Assembly: GCA_028564675.1 (NCBI GenBank)
Contig: JAOVVO010000106.1
Span: forward strand, 97,003-161,002
Direction: 5' to 3'
DNA: 64,000 bases
Origin: Onchocerca lupi
Taxonomy: Eukaryota; Nematoda; Chromadorea; Rhabditida; Onchocercidae
The position numbers and the translations under genes are program-made. The notes below the pieces were generated by a model. The model saw only the letters and a list, made by a program, of their open reading frames with translations, did not search any database and had not been told where the DNA came from. Position 1 is the stretch's first letter. Each line of letters begins with the position of its first letter. This document shows positions 48,054 through 60,767 of the stretch, piece by piece.

Positions 48054-51000
48054 ATGTTCGATGAAACGAGAAATGGAGATGCAGAATTGAATGTGGAGAC
48101 ATCGAATCAATCTGCTGATTTAAAATCTGTTGGAAAAGATTCTAATTGTAGGTTTTGTTAAATTTACGAATGTTGACACAATGCATCTCGAAATCCTGCT
48201 TAATCTTTGCCAGATAAAATCGGCGATAGAAGTACTTCTCTGGCCTTCTAAAAGTTTATAATTTGAAAGTTCAGCTAGAATTTTTGTTTAGTAATAGAGC
48301 AAATCTAACATTCTTTTAATGAAATTATATATCTTGAAATTTCTAGCAAAAGTAGGATCAAGAAGATTAATATTATTCAAGAAGGTTGATATTATCCATC
48401 ATGATTGGTCTTCTCTATCTCATGAAATTATTTGATTTTTTTTTTAGCTATCGATTTTGATGGATACATAAGCGTATGTTCAAACGAAGATGGTAATAAT
48501 GTGCTTGAAATTCCTGTGGACGATGATGGTAACTTATCAATAGCTACACTTGCACATTCGTTTCCTGAAGCCATAGGACTAAAATTCAAAAATCAGTCGA
48601 GTGGAATTTATCGAACTTTAGCGTATGTACTTGATAGTATTAATTAATGCACATTTCTTAATTAAATGAACACCTAATGAAAAAAATTCGATAATCGTTT
48701 TGCATTTTCCAAGCTCTGTATGCTGTTTCGTCTTTACAGAGTAGATGAACAGAAGCGGTGCATTTATCCACCAAAAGGTGGTTGGGGAGCTCGACGTTAT
48801 GTAGCGATTTTTGCAACTCGTAAGTTTTGGTATTTCTTGAAATATCGCATGTTGTAATGGTAATTTGTATTGGGTACTCGATTTAAACTTATAATATTGT
48901 TTATTTATTGAAAATATTAAAGGGAATATAGGTAGTTGATCATTTTAGTTAAACATTCAAATACAAAACATAATGAACGGAAGTTTGCTGTTGTCTTGTG
49001 ATATCCAGATAATTTATTATTTTGAGTAATCAGACAGAATAAATATTACAAATTTAAATCCAAGTAGGAGTATGCTTGTGATGAAGTTTTCTTTGGCATA
49101 GCTTGTTAAACTCATGTCTTCTTATCCGATCACGAACATATATCTTTTTTGTATGTCTGCTAGATTAAGCAGTATGAATGTGAATAGGATTGGTTTTCAG
49201 AAATGTTTTATTGACTATGTCTTTTTAGCACCAAGTGATCGAAAACGTCCGTCAAACGATAACATGGGGGATCTGGTAGGGGAAAAACGGTCTGGTTTGG
49301 ATGGTAGTCTGAATGAAAGTTTGCGTGTACCGGTAGATTTAATCGTTCTCAATCTTCCTTTCAAAACAGAAGAGGAAGCGCTCAAAAAATTTTTCGAACA
49401 ATACGGTGAAGTTCAGTATGTTGAGGTTTGCTCTGATCGATTGTTCTTTCTATTTGCCTGTTTGGAAGTGTGCATGTATGTGTTCGTGAACGGGACGCGT
49501 TTTCCTAACTTCTCACATTAATTTGTCACATTAAGCTTCTCACATTAAGCCGTATTCGACTTTATTTTACTGCTAGAACAAAATTTCCATAGAATTTCAC
49601 TAATTTTTTTCGATAATAGGTATTATATTGATGACACCAACTTCATTAACTGCATGCGGTTATAGGTCAAACGGGATTTTAAAACCAATCTACCAAAAGG
49701 TTATGGATTTGTTAAATTCTCCAATATTGAATCGCAGGATAAAGTGCTTCGGGATAAAGAAGTTTTCATCGAAGGGAGAGTAGCGCAGGTCAGTGGTACA
49801 TGTTTATTCCAATTATGTGGCAATTTGTAGAAAAAATTTTTTAACTTGGTTTCTGGCTTCGGTATTTTCACAATTATTTTTTGCAATAATGGAAATTTCC
49901 TATTATGAAAGTATTTTTTTTTTTAATCTTATCTTTGCGGTTTTAATATTTGATACGTAGTTGCTCACAATTTAGATTTGATGCACCAGCAGTATCAATT
50001 AGATAATAAATGAACGACAGAAAATTTCCACATTTTTATTTCTATGATTTTCGAAATTTGCAATTCGTTCATCTTGTTTTTCATTTCTCTAATTAAGAAC
50101 TTCATTATTTATGGTTCATGAGATTTTCAAACTCCAGGTGAAACTCCCGAATCATTTTACCAACAGGATTGTCCAGCAGCAGCAGCAACAACAACAGCAG
50201 CAGCCATTTTTTGAAATGATTCCTGCGCAGGAAACAATCTCAACAAAATTATACGTTGGTCGTGTATGGAATACATTAACAGAAAAAGATATATTCGATG
50301 CTTTGGATGAAGAAGCAAAGAAATTTTCTCCTCGGGCCAAAGTGAGTTGTTTTTAAATTCTGATTTTGAAGAGACAAAATTGCAGCAAACTGCTTTTTAG
50401 TAATTGCAAGCATAAGAAAGTGTAGCAATGAATCTACGACAATTTTTCTGCAATTTATAGGTTAAAACTAATCTCTTTAAAATTTTTTTTCTGAATTTTC
50501 TTAATGATGAAGAATTCCTATTCCTTTTCCGCTTCAGTGATGGCTTTAAATATCTGATTGCATAATTTGAAATATCAAAATATATAAATATATTAAAATG
50601 CATGATGAAGTGTCTCATTCCAAATGAATGTGCTCAGAATCTTTTTGAAAAAAAAAATATCTCGCAATTTTTTTTTTCTTTTTTTTGCCTTCAGGTGGAA
50701 CGAGTGTTCATCCCGAAACCTCATCGTGGTTTTGCATTTGTAACTGTGAATGATCCAAACGTAACGAAACGATTTTGTCAAATACGTGATTTTGTTATCA
50801 AAGGTAAAAGTGTATGCGTCAGTATCCCAACACCAAAAAATACTGCAAAACAAATGCAGCAGCAGCCTATGCAAAGTCAAGACGCATATGCTGCTCCTCA
50901 ATATTCAATGCAGCAATTGCCACAAGGCTCTATGCAGTCCTATCCTCCGCCCGTAAATTATCCAGGTCAGTATCCACCAAATCAGAACTGGGTGAATTCA

Positions 51001-51066
51001 CCACGAGCCCCATATCGTTCTGGAGCGCCAATGCCCTATGGCCATGACAATCAGCAGTGGAAATGA
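48054..51066 (+). CDS. tdp-1: TDP-43 orthologue (TDP-1 RNA-binding protein)
   Basis: Seven exons: 48054-48147, 48448-48622, 48740-48819, 49229-49425, 49666-49788, 50138-50341, 50695-51066 (TGA); about 414 aa, all phases consistent. Order: ubiquitin-like N-terminal domain (residues ~33-110; LEIPVDDDGNLSIATLAHSF, then FPEAIGLKFKN and GGWGARRYV), a basic patch DRKRP that may be part of the nuclear localisation signal, RRM1 (~151-228; RNP2 LIVLNL, RNP1 KGYGFVKF), RRM2 (~257-340; RNP2 LYVGRV, RNP1 RGFAFVTV). Between the RRMs is a run of ten glutamines that vertebrate TDP-43 lacks. The C-terminus is rich in Gln, Pro, Tyr and Met, not glycine. TDP-43 binds UG-rich RNA in the nucleus and controls splicing and transcript stability. 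The ATG follows a T-rich tract and TATAG that fit trans-splicing. Confidence 0.94.
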
Positions 51067-52304
51067 ATTTACATCTTAATTGTATTTGAATCTTTTTATG
51101 AATTGTTTTAAGACATCCTAATGAATGTTACATTTCAAAGTTATATTAATACTGGTTATCAGTACTATGTTTATGTCCATATTTATATTTTATGTATAAA
51201 ATAAGCCAAAACTGAAAAACTCGGTTTCCGAGATTGGCTTATTCTTAAGGAAGAAAACTTAGACAATATAAATTCTAGTGGTTTAACGACAAATAAGTAA
51301 CAGCAAAAAATCATGCATTTTGCATAGATCGATCACGGGTTTCTGTTATCATAGATTTTATGATCTCGCTGATAAAATAGTTATCGTTTTACTTTTCTGT
51401 ATGCCATGAAGTGCTGGCATGTTTTATTATTGTTTATTATAACTTATGTTTTCCGTTCTCATTTGAATAAACTGATAAAGAGCTTCGAAAGAATATCTTT
51501 CTGTTCATCAATTCAAATTCAAATGAGTATTCACTCATTGAAGCATTCAGTTGTTGTATGGATGGAAAAAGAAATTGCCGGATCGAACAAATAATTGACG
51601 AATACGTTCGGAATTAGTATGGATGCAAAATATTATAAATCCTTCTAGAGCAAGCACATATAAAAATATCGACAAACTAGAGCAAAGAATATTGCAAATT
51701 TATAGTCTAGAACAGTACTGATCTTTTGATCTGCTGATGAGAATCGATATTTTCTTCAATCTTGCCAACTATTAATGGATGTGATGGATGCATTATCGAT
51801 CAATTTCATATGCATAGGATATAAAAGTTTGATAATCTCAAAATATAATATCCTTAATTAATTCGATAATTCGTATGCTATATACGAATTATCATGATTG
51901 CACAAAATATTATATCGCATGGCATCTTCATGAAATTGTTATCACAATTTAAACGATACTAAAGATAGTGTTTCAACACCAGCAAATTTTAAGAAACAAT
52001 ATATTGTAATAAACATAAACAATAATTTACCTAAAAAAAAAAAAAAAGATTCTATCTTCACAACAATACATCATAATAGGAAATAGAACGAGCAGAAATG
52101 TTGAAAGAGACCAAAATCTTCCGAAATATATTTACAAGTGTGAAATATTTCCAAAGAATACTAAATCACTCAATCTCTACGAAGTCTATACATTGCTAGA
52201 TTATTCGATTTATATAAATTTGGTTATTGCTAATCAATCAATTTGTCGAATTGGATCATTACTAAATCACTTAATTCATTTTCACTGAGAAATATTTTGT
52301 TTTT

Positions 52305-52348
<44 letters not shown>

Positions 52349-52721
52349 GACTGATAAAAGAAAAAAAAATTTTATGTGATGAACTCTTACTCTTTTTCGA
52401 ATTTAAATCTTCGATTGATATTTATCAGTGGCATACAAAATTTGCTTATATACAAGTTTCTTTACTTTCAAAAATATTGTGACAAGATAGAGCCATCAGT
52501 TACAACAACGAAACTGAACATGATGAACTATTCGTAACGGCAATGGCAAGAAAAAAGGGAATTCTGAAACAATTAGTACCAGTGAATCCAACAATAAATC
52601 AAATATTAAGTATTTTTATTGGAGTTGGTTTTTTTTTTTTATCTTTATTTTCAGTTTTATGAGTATAGTAATATTACTTTCAGTATCAACAACAAGGAAA
52701 TACATAGAAAATAAATAAATC
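51067..52721. other. Convergent region between TDP-1 and EHMT
   Basis: About 1.65 kb separates two facing stop codons. It includes a poly-T run of over 30 bases near 52312-52346. A 62-codon frame at 51406-51594 was not accepted as a gene. I see no other feature. Confidence 0.5.
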
Positions 52722-55700
52722 TTATAATTTCCCATTAAAAGATTCTTCCAACTGTTTATTTTCTTCCGTAACGACTAATCCATTTCGTATTATTTCTTTT
52801 CTTACTGCATTTGTATATTTGCAAGATTTTGATCCACACTGACATGAAAAATTCCTCAATTTAACATTCCACCATTGGCTTCCATAATCGATGGTTAATT
52901 CTTCTCCCTTAAATTACGAAAAAAAAAAAAAAAAAAAAAAAACGTTATTGCAAGGAAAAATGATATGAACAAAAAAACAACTGAAAAGGTTTTGCTGATG
53001 CAAAAGTCATACCTGTTGAATATCCCTCTTAGCATAAAAGCAGATATGCGGCAAATGATGTACATTTGCATCCCACACAACTCGAAGGGTGACCAAATTT
53101 GCTTCACAGCTGTGATTGATAAATCTGGAAACATTTCCTTTGAATTTTGCATCTATGCAGTAAGCTGATGTTTCGTCCTAAAAATGATATATCACAACTG
53201 CCAGAAGAGAAATTTTTCCAATCTTAGGCGGAAATTATTCATTCTAATAGTTTAGCAGTCACAAAATTCAAACTACTGTAAGAAATTTTCGAGTTCAGTT
53301 AAGTTTCCTCAAAAATTTATCGATTACCAGATGCTAAATCGATACTTTCTGACAATTTTACTTTTTGTTTCCCTAAATTTCCATGTTTTGGCCACATAAT
53401 TATGTGAACATAATTGGAAATTCTCTGGAGAAACGCCTGCTTCAAAATGGTCTTGAATGCAACTGCAAAATAATGGATCCCAAGCTCTCAACAGCTTCAC
53501 TAAATATATTTACAAATTTTGAAAGAAAGATGGGACGCCGATAATATTCGCTCGTGAATTGATTTTATTTTATTTTTTGAAAAACTTACTACAATTTCAA
53601 ACAAATAGGTGTCATCTTCGCGTCTATCTGCATCAGCATCCGAGATAAGTTCCCCGGTATATTCACATACAAAACTTCCTGAAATGAATCAAAAAAACAT
53701 CTAATTTTGAAAAAACGACAACTTTAATAACAATTTAATGAAGCTTACCTTTCAGTATCAAGGAACTGGTCCTCACAGCCCATCCATATTTTCTTGTTCG
53801 ATAAACCTACAAATTTAGATATTTTAGAAATCAATTCCGAAAATAATTGAAATTCATCCAGCCTTAATTTCCATAAAAATTATACCTCAAGTCCGCAACG
53901 AACACCTTTTTGTGCAACTCTTGACTTGCATTTATTTGAACAAAAACAACAGGAACTGCATTCCAATAGTGCACCTAATTCTGCCCTGTCAGCTAATTCA
54001 ATTGCTCGACTAGTAAGATATCCATCTGCGTCATATGTACAACGAGCTAAGCAAGGACAATCAATTTGGCAGTCGTTTGAGCAGCGACATGCCTAAAACA
54101 TAATTGCAATGCATATATCAGATTTTTTTCTTTTTTTCTTTTTTGGTAGCAGTAAACAAAAACCCCTCAATTCAGAATAAAATGCTTTTAAAATGAATAT
54201 GAATATAACACTTTACAGTCAATAAGAAATACTGCATTTTGAAATTAAAAGTAAAATAAAAAAATCAAGTAAAAATTACTAAATTGGTTATCGTGTTTTC
54301 TCAAATAAAAATTCATTAAGAACATATATTATTAAGACTATCCAGTCATTCAGTGCAGTAAATCTGCTGATTTATTTGCATACCCGATACAGCCAACAAG
54401 GATACTTCCAGAAAAAAACTCGCAATGCTAGACGATTGATTTATTATCAGCTGATTGGAAAGTTTCAAAAAATAGAAGTAAATGAATCAAAACAATGCAT
54501 AGTTTTTGAAAGATGAGAATAAAAGAAAATATTAACCAGTGAAAAGTCGATATGAGTTTGAAATGAATCGTGATCATCAACAGCATTTACGTATTCAAAA
54601 TTCGAATCTAACGTAGCTCCATCATCAGTGCCATTTTCAACAGGTATTGCGACACGCTCACGACCCATCGTTATATCACTAAAATAGTAATAATTAATAG
54701 GAAATTATCAATTAATGCAAGATCGTACCGATTAATTTAAACGAATACTTTTCTAATTTTGATGTATACTTAATTAAACTGACTCAATGTCATGTATAGT
54801 TCCGTTTGAAGCCAAGTAATTAAAAAATCCTTTGATGATTTATTAATCATTTACTAATTAATCGATAAGAAAATCTAACTATGTGATATATTTGCGTGAG
54901 ATCGACAAAAACTTCCGCAATTTTAGCTCCCTATCAATACGATCAATATATGAGCGTAAAAATTCCGGCAGTTTCATGTCGGTCCATAAACCCTTTGGTG
55001 TAGCACCGTGTTGCAGGAAAAATCTGAAAATTTCAGACTTTCAGATACAAAATCTGAAAATCTTTTTGAAATATATAATAATTAGTAATTGCCTTTCCAA
55101 AGAATAATGAGCAATTAATTGATAGAAATTTGAGAAAAATTCTACAAATAAGACGATGAAACATTAAAACTACATAAATTAAAAGACTAATCTGAAATGA
55201 AATGAAAGTGAATGAAATATGTGTAAAAAAAAATGCAAGATAAATAATTCAAAAAATAAGAGACCAGAAATAATCGTAGACAAATTATAATCTAGAATTA
55301 AAGATACTAAATAACAAGCAACTTCTTCTGAATAATAAACGATATTTTTTTTTTAAATTATTAATAATGCAAGATAAAAGGATTTTTCAAAAGAGCCAAA
55401 TCCATACGAACAAAATGAAAACATCTACATTTAAAATGAAATAGTTAAGTTAGGAAAAAATATTGCGCAGTTCATGAATATAAAATGAGTTTAAAATAGG
55501 AAAAAAATAAGTAAATAAGGAAATAATTAAATTGGGAAAAAAATTGTAAATAAATTTTAAGTTGTAAATAAAAAACAAATTGGAAAGATCCAGAAACTAG
55601 TGTAAACAAGTTTGACAAGCCATTATAAAATATCCAGAAAATACATTCGTCACAATGTGTAAAAAAGAGTAAATAAATTAAATTCAGATAGGACATCTGA

Positions 55701-58700
55701 CTTATCTAATCTCATTACGGTTTGGATAAAATGGCTTACAGAAACAAAATGCAGATTTGAGAAATTTCACTATTTAAAGCGACCAAATTATAAAAATGAC
55801 ATCAATCTTTAATTCCATCCTCGTTTTTCATTGAATTTTTTGAAAATATAAATCTGAACAAAATTTCCGGTAATAAACCGATAATACAAAAGAATTCTGC
55901 ATAATAGAAATTAGTTGAGTAATTTTTATAAATAAAACGAAAAAAAAATTCCGAAAAAATGATACTATGAGGTCGAAACAGTTCGTAATAGATAATTGAG
56001 TTTTTTTTTTCTTTTTTTTTTTTTTTTTAAGAGGTTTAAGAGCCAGAATATAAAAGTGTAAATCATCTTTATACAAGAAAGTGAATTTATTGCAAACGAA
56101 AAATCTTATCAAAATATCCATTACTTTGTTTTCTTTTTTTCCTTTCCCCATTTCTTATTTCAGCATATGAAATGAAACAAAAAGTTGTAATCAAAAAAGA
56201 TTAATTTAATCAGATAAACGTTTAATTACCGATTAAATATATCCGATACAATTGTCTCCCATCACATTTCGTCTCATTAAAAAAATCTAACAATAAAAAA
56301 AGATTAAAATTTATCACGTAAATAAGATTTCATCATTTATTGGAGAAAAGGGCAAAAAAAAAGAAAGAATTATTGAATGCTAAATGAATCAAAAAGAAAA
56401 ATTGAGTACAAATTTATCAAGTGAAACGGAAAAACTCTACTAATGGAGCAGCTTAGAAATTTATTGTTATTCTTCAGAGATAGTTATTAAAATTTAGCCA
56501 ACAAAATAAATAAAAAATGATTCTACAGCCGAAAACTTTAAATTTTAAAATATTTTTAGATTAAGAAAGATTCTAACGCAGAATAAATGGAAAATGATAA
56601 CTGGAAAAAAGTTTTAACACAAACAGTATAAATTGTAACAACCGTCTAAGCCAAAAAATATGGAAAAAGAAAAATGCAAAATGATGATAGATTTTAGGTG
56701 CAAAAAACAGAAGTAAAAGCTGAACATCTGAATGTCTTAGATGAATATTTGTGGCTAAATTATTCTGTTAAAATTCAATTTATAATAATATGTGCTTAAT
56801 GTGAAAACCATCTACTTTTATTTTCTTATCATTCGAAGACAAATAAATATAGATTTTCTGTTATTATAAATGACGAGAGAAAGATTTTTCTGCAAAAATT
56901 ATACAAAAAAAAAGGCTCAAAAAATTTATTAAAATTAGAAGGCCTGATGCTGAGAGAATGGAAATAAAAACTGTATATGTTTGTTCCTATTTGGTTTGAA
57001 AAGAATAGGAAAAAAAATAGAAATGAAAAAAATTTCAAAAATTTTGCAAAAAATAGTTTTTTTGAGGAACAATAATGTGAGAATTATAATTATAATAAAC
57101 AATGTGATGCGGATTTTTTTTTTTTTTTTTTTTACAAAAATTGTTTTTATCTGCATCACACTGTTTAATACAATTATAATTCTCACGTTAATGTCCTCAA
57201 AAAAATTATTATTTACAAAATTTTTGAAATTTTTTTCAATTTTTTTATTTCTTTTATTTTTTTTTCTATTCTTTTCAAATCAAATAGGAACAAATATGTA
57301 CAGTTTTCAGCTCCATTCTATCTAAAAATTCTAAATTTTGATAAAGAAAGATTGAGCAGTGGATGTCAGATAATTTAGATATAAGATAATCAGGCAATCC
57401 GATCTCCACATAGTTTCGAAACATTTCTTGATAAAAAGTTACAACAAAATAGGAGCGAGATGTTAAAAGAACTTGTTAAAAAGATAATTGAATACTTCAA
57501 ATCATACTGCAAGAATTCTTATCGTTAAAGAAGAAATAAAATTTATTTATTGTGGAGGAAAAAAATTTTTTTAAATGTTATAATAAAAGTTCGTTTTTTC
57601 AGGTAAACCTCTTCCAAAGAAAAAACTATTCATTTATTGAATAGATGGACATACACAGTACAGCGACTGACATTGACTTAAAAAAGCTGAAACTACAAAC
57701 TAAAATGAAACATGAATGTCTTATAATGCTTTTAAAATCAAATTAAATTTGAGACTGAAGCAAATAATCCAATTCATAACCCTTGCATAAAAAAATGCTC
57801 TAAGAATTTTTAACAGAAAACACATATTCGATAATTAAATCTACAAATTCGCATGTTTGTGCATCTAAATCATGCAATATCTAAATAGTGATAACCAATG
57901 TAAATTTTGTTTTAAAAAAAAAAAAAAAAAAAACTTACTCAGCTAATTTCCAATGGCTTCTCATACATGCCAACTGGAGAGCAGTACGATGACGATAATC
58001 TTCAGCATCAATGAAAGACGGTACAATTACTGTTTTTTCAAATAATTTGGTTGAAGTTGCAATAGCAAACTGCTGATCATTATTTCGAGCTAATTTATGA
58101 AAGACTGATTTTTCTTTCTCGGTTCGGTCATAAATATTCGCACCATAAGCAAGGAGTAGATCTATCACACGATAATCGTGATGATTAATAAATTCCAGCA
58201 AACGATTGCGCATAAATTCTTGCTATAAAATTTCGTATTTAAATCAATTTCCTTGCTTTGATGAAAATATTAGTCCATAACAATGCTTTGAAATGACTAA
58301 AACAATCAAATTTATAAATTAAATGCAATTTTAATTCACTATAGCGAATAAAACATTCGTAAATGTAGCGACAAACTCTGTTTCATAAGCAAATATCAAT
58401 GTCATTTAAAAGAAACAAAAACAAACCATTCGAGTACTACGATAATTTAAAAATTTTAGAATTTCTTCTGCTGATGCACAATTTCCAAGTGTAAATGCCA
58501 TATTTAGAATATCAACTTTCTCCCCTGATTTTTTCTGCAATGAAATTTTTGCAAATTTTTAAAATGCTTAAATCCATTAATAACAGAAAGCAACAATTAC
58601 CTCAAAACTAATTGGAGCACCATGATGAAGAAGTACCCTTACAGAAAATGCATCGTTAGCTTCTACAGCAAAAAGAAGACATTCGCCATCCACAATCACA

Positions 58701-60767
58701 TCCAAAAACTGAAATTAAAAAATAATTTTTTAAATTATTGAGTTCGAATTGGATTATGATATAATCCAAATTTAAAATCCAATTAAATTAACAAACATGA
58801 TTCCTGAATGATCAGATTATTCCAAAAATTCCTGCAAATTATATATCATGAATTACGATTTCTATATTGCGAACATACTTCCACTAATATTCCTAAAACA
58901 AAAAATGCTTACTTGGAGAATAATTAATAAGGATAAGTGATCACAGCGCTGCACTGCAAACTTCATGCTATCTAAATAGTGCTCACGACGTTCATAAGGC
59001 GATTTATCTATAAACAGAAGTTAATTTATAGAAATGGTTAATTGGACATGTAGTTAAAAGGAATGAACAAATTTGATTGTTGATCAAGATTAACTAAAAT
59101 TACCAGCTCGAAAAGTTTCCCAAAGTTCACGTAAAAGCAATTGGCTTTTCATGTACAACGAACGTCCTGTTGTTAGACTGTCGGAGCAAACAGACTGAAA
59201 TGCATCCAGCTCTGATACTAACCACGAATAGGCTTCTTTCTCGCAAAGAGCTACTAAAATTTAAATTTTAAATAATCGTGAATAAGAAAAAACAGTGTTA
59301 AGTAGCAAGAACAAGCAAAAATTTAGATGAGACAGACGAAAAAATATACAAATTGAAAAAATAAGTGGATAAAACTAATAAGTTCTGAAGACGTTCGACT
59401 AAAATAGAACAATGGATAATTTCATCAGTAAAATAACTTACAGACATTCAATTGTAACCCTGTAGTCATCTTTGGAAAAACAGCTCCAAGTTTTTCGAAC
59501 AAGAGGTCCTAAAATATAGCATTTCGTAGTACACAAACTTTGAACGTTAAATCGAATATTTAAAACAGCAACCGTAGAATACTGTAAAATATGAAAATAC
59601 TTTGTAAGGAAATAAGGTGAAATGAGTTGAAGCAGAATAAAGAATATTGCAATGACAACATGCTTCTTTCCATAAATGATAACAGTCAGCATGCATCCAA
59701 TGTTGCATTCCCATTTCATTACAGACTTTCAATTCGCCCTATAAAAAGATTCATTACTTCTAAAAGATTAACTATTTTCAAAAAATGAATTAAGAAAAAT
59801 TACAAATATTTTCCCCTTAAGCTTTCCTTCAATAGCTTCACTCATCATTTCGGACAATACCACAAAATCTTACCAAATGGTAGAAATATGCTCAGAATTA
59901 CAGAAGGAAATTTCGGAAATTAAAACAATTGGAAAACTTCTGTCCAAATGTTTCGAAAGAATTTTAAAGTACATAAATTCGAGAATCATAAAATATCTAG
60001 CAGTTTTCCTCAGTGAATTCATTAATTTGGAAAATATTACGAAATCTTTCTGCCCTCTCCTCTATATTTTTTAAACTCGCTCTTATATAAATTTCTGCCT
60101 AATATTTGCTGATTAATTTTACCATTTAATTAATCACAACAAAATTACCTCTGTGCAGAACGCATAACAAACCAGACATAATCGATGTTGATGTACCATT
60201 TCTGAGTGAATCTAGAAAAAATTCATCAATTACGCATTTTACTGGTAGCAATAAATGACCTAGATTAATTTAACGGATTTTGCCTTCTGATGATGACTTC
60301 TTATATACTTTTTTTGTCGCTTTAAGGTACAAAAGAAACGAAAATTTTGAATGCATTGGAATAATACATTAGTATAAATTAAATTTTATACAAAAACTAA
60401 CCGAACAAAATGATTGTTCAACAGTCTGTCCATCAATAATACTCGACAAAAAAGTCAACGCTTTCCTTCGACATCGATATTTGATACCGTATCGTCGGTT
60501 TTCTCCCGTGCATGCGCAATGTACATTCGGTTCTAGAAGTGTTTCATTTTGACTGAAATACATTCAATTTATGAAAACAATTAACTTTTAATTTTAATCA
60601 GTTAACTATTGTGAACGCTAAATTTCTTTATGGAAAGAAAGTAAAAATCAAACAAACCTAAGTGTGATGCAGTAACACTGACACGGATTTGTGCTTTCGC
60701 TACTATTAGCGGTACATGGATCAAGTTTGCAAGTTGTCACGGAATTTTTTCCCATCTTCTTTGCCAT
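52722..60767 (-). CDS. EHMT/G9a-like histone H3K9 methyltransferase
   Basis: Seventeen exons (high to low): 60767-60658, 60552-60402, 60211-60149, 59738-59601, 59508-59442, 59253-59104, 59007-58913, 58708-58601, 58534-58427, 58222-57939, 55023-54880, 54678-54537, 54092-53886, 53806-53749, 53678-53590, 53177-53013, 52907-52722 (TAA); about 754 aa, every phase consistent. The Cys/His-rich ring (residues ~55-145) reads CACTGENRRYG, CLVCYAFC, WMHADCYHLW and ACCHCN, as in EHMT1/2. Ankyrin repeats span ~235-455. Pre-SET has GRERVAIPVEN, ACRCSNDCQIDCPCLARC and CSSCCFCSNKC. SET has YGWAVRT, GSFVCEYTGELISDADADRR, NVSRFINHSCEANL and GEELTIDYGSQWW, and post-SET has CQCGSKSCKY. All cofactor and zinc residues I know of appear present, so it is predicted active. 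G9a/GLP mono- and dimethylate H3K9; the ankyrin repeats read that mark. The 2.9-kb intron 10 contains a long inverted repeat. Confidence 0.93.
56945..57320. repeat. Long inverted repeat in EHMT intron 10
   Basis: Left arm about 56945-57112 and right arm about 57151-57320 are imperfect reverse complements around a T-rich loop of about 40 bases. Outer ends pair CTGTATATGTTTGTTCCTAT with ATAGGAACAAATATGTACAG. Inner ends pair GTGATGC (57104) with GCATCAC (57153). The transcript of either strand would fold into a hairpin of about 165 bp. It could be a MITE-like element; no clear target-site duplication was seen. Confidence 0.85.

Noticed and set aside
51406..51594. 62-codon plus-strand frame with a hydrophobic start (MKCWHVLLLFIITYVF)
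   Set aside because: It lies downstream of TDP-1, probably in or near its 3' UTR, has no splice partner or recognisable motif, and is of a length expected by chance.
56829..57325. Several F/K/I-rich frames on both strands
   Set aside because: They are created by poly-A/T runs within the inverted repeat; composition is not protein-like.
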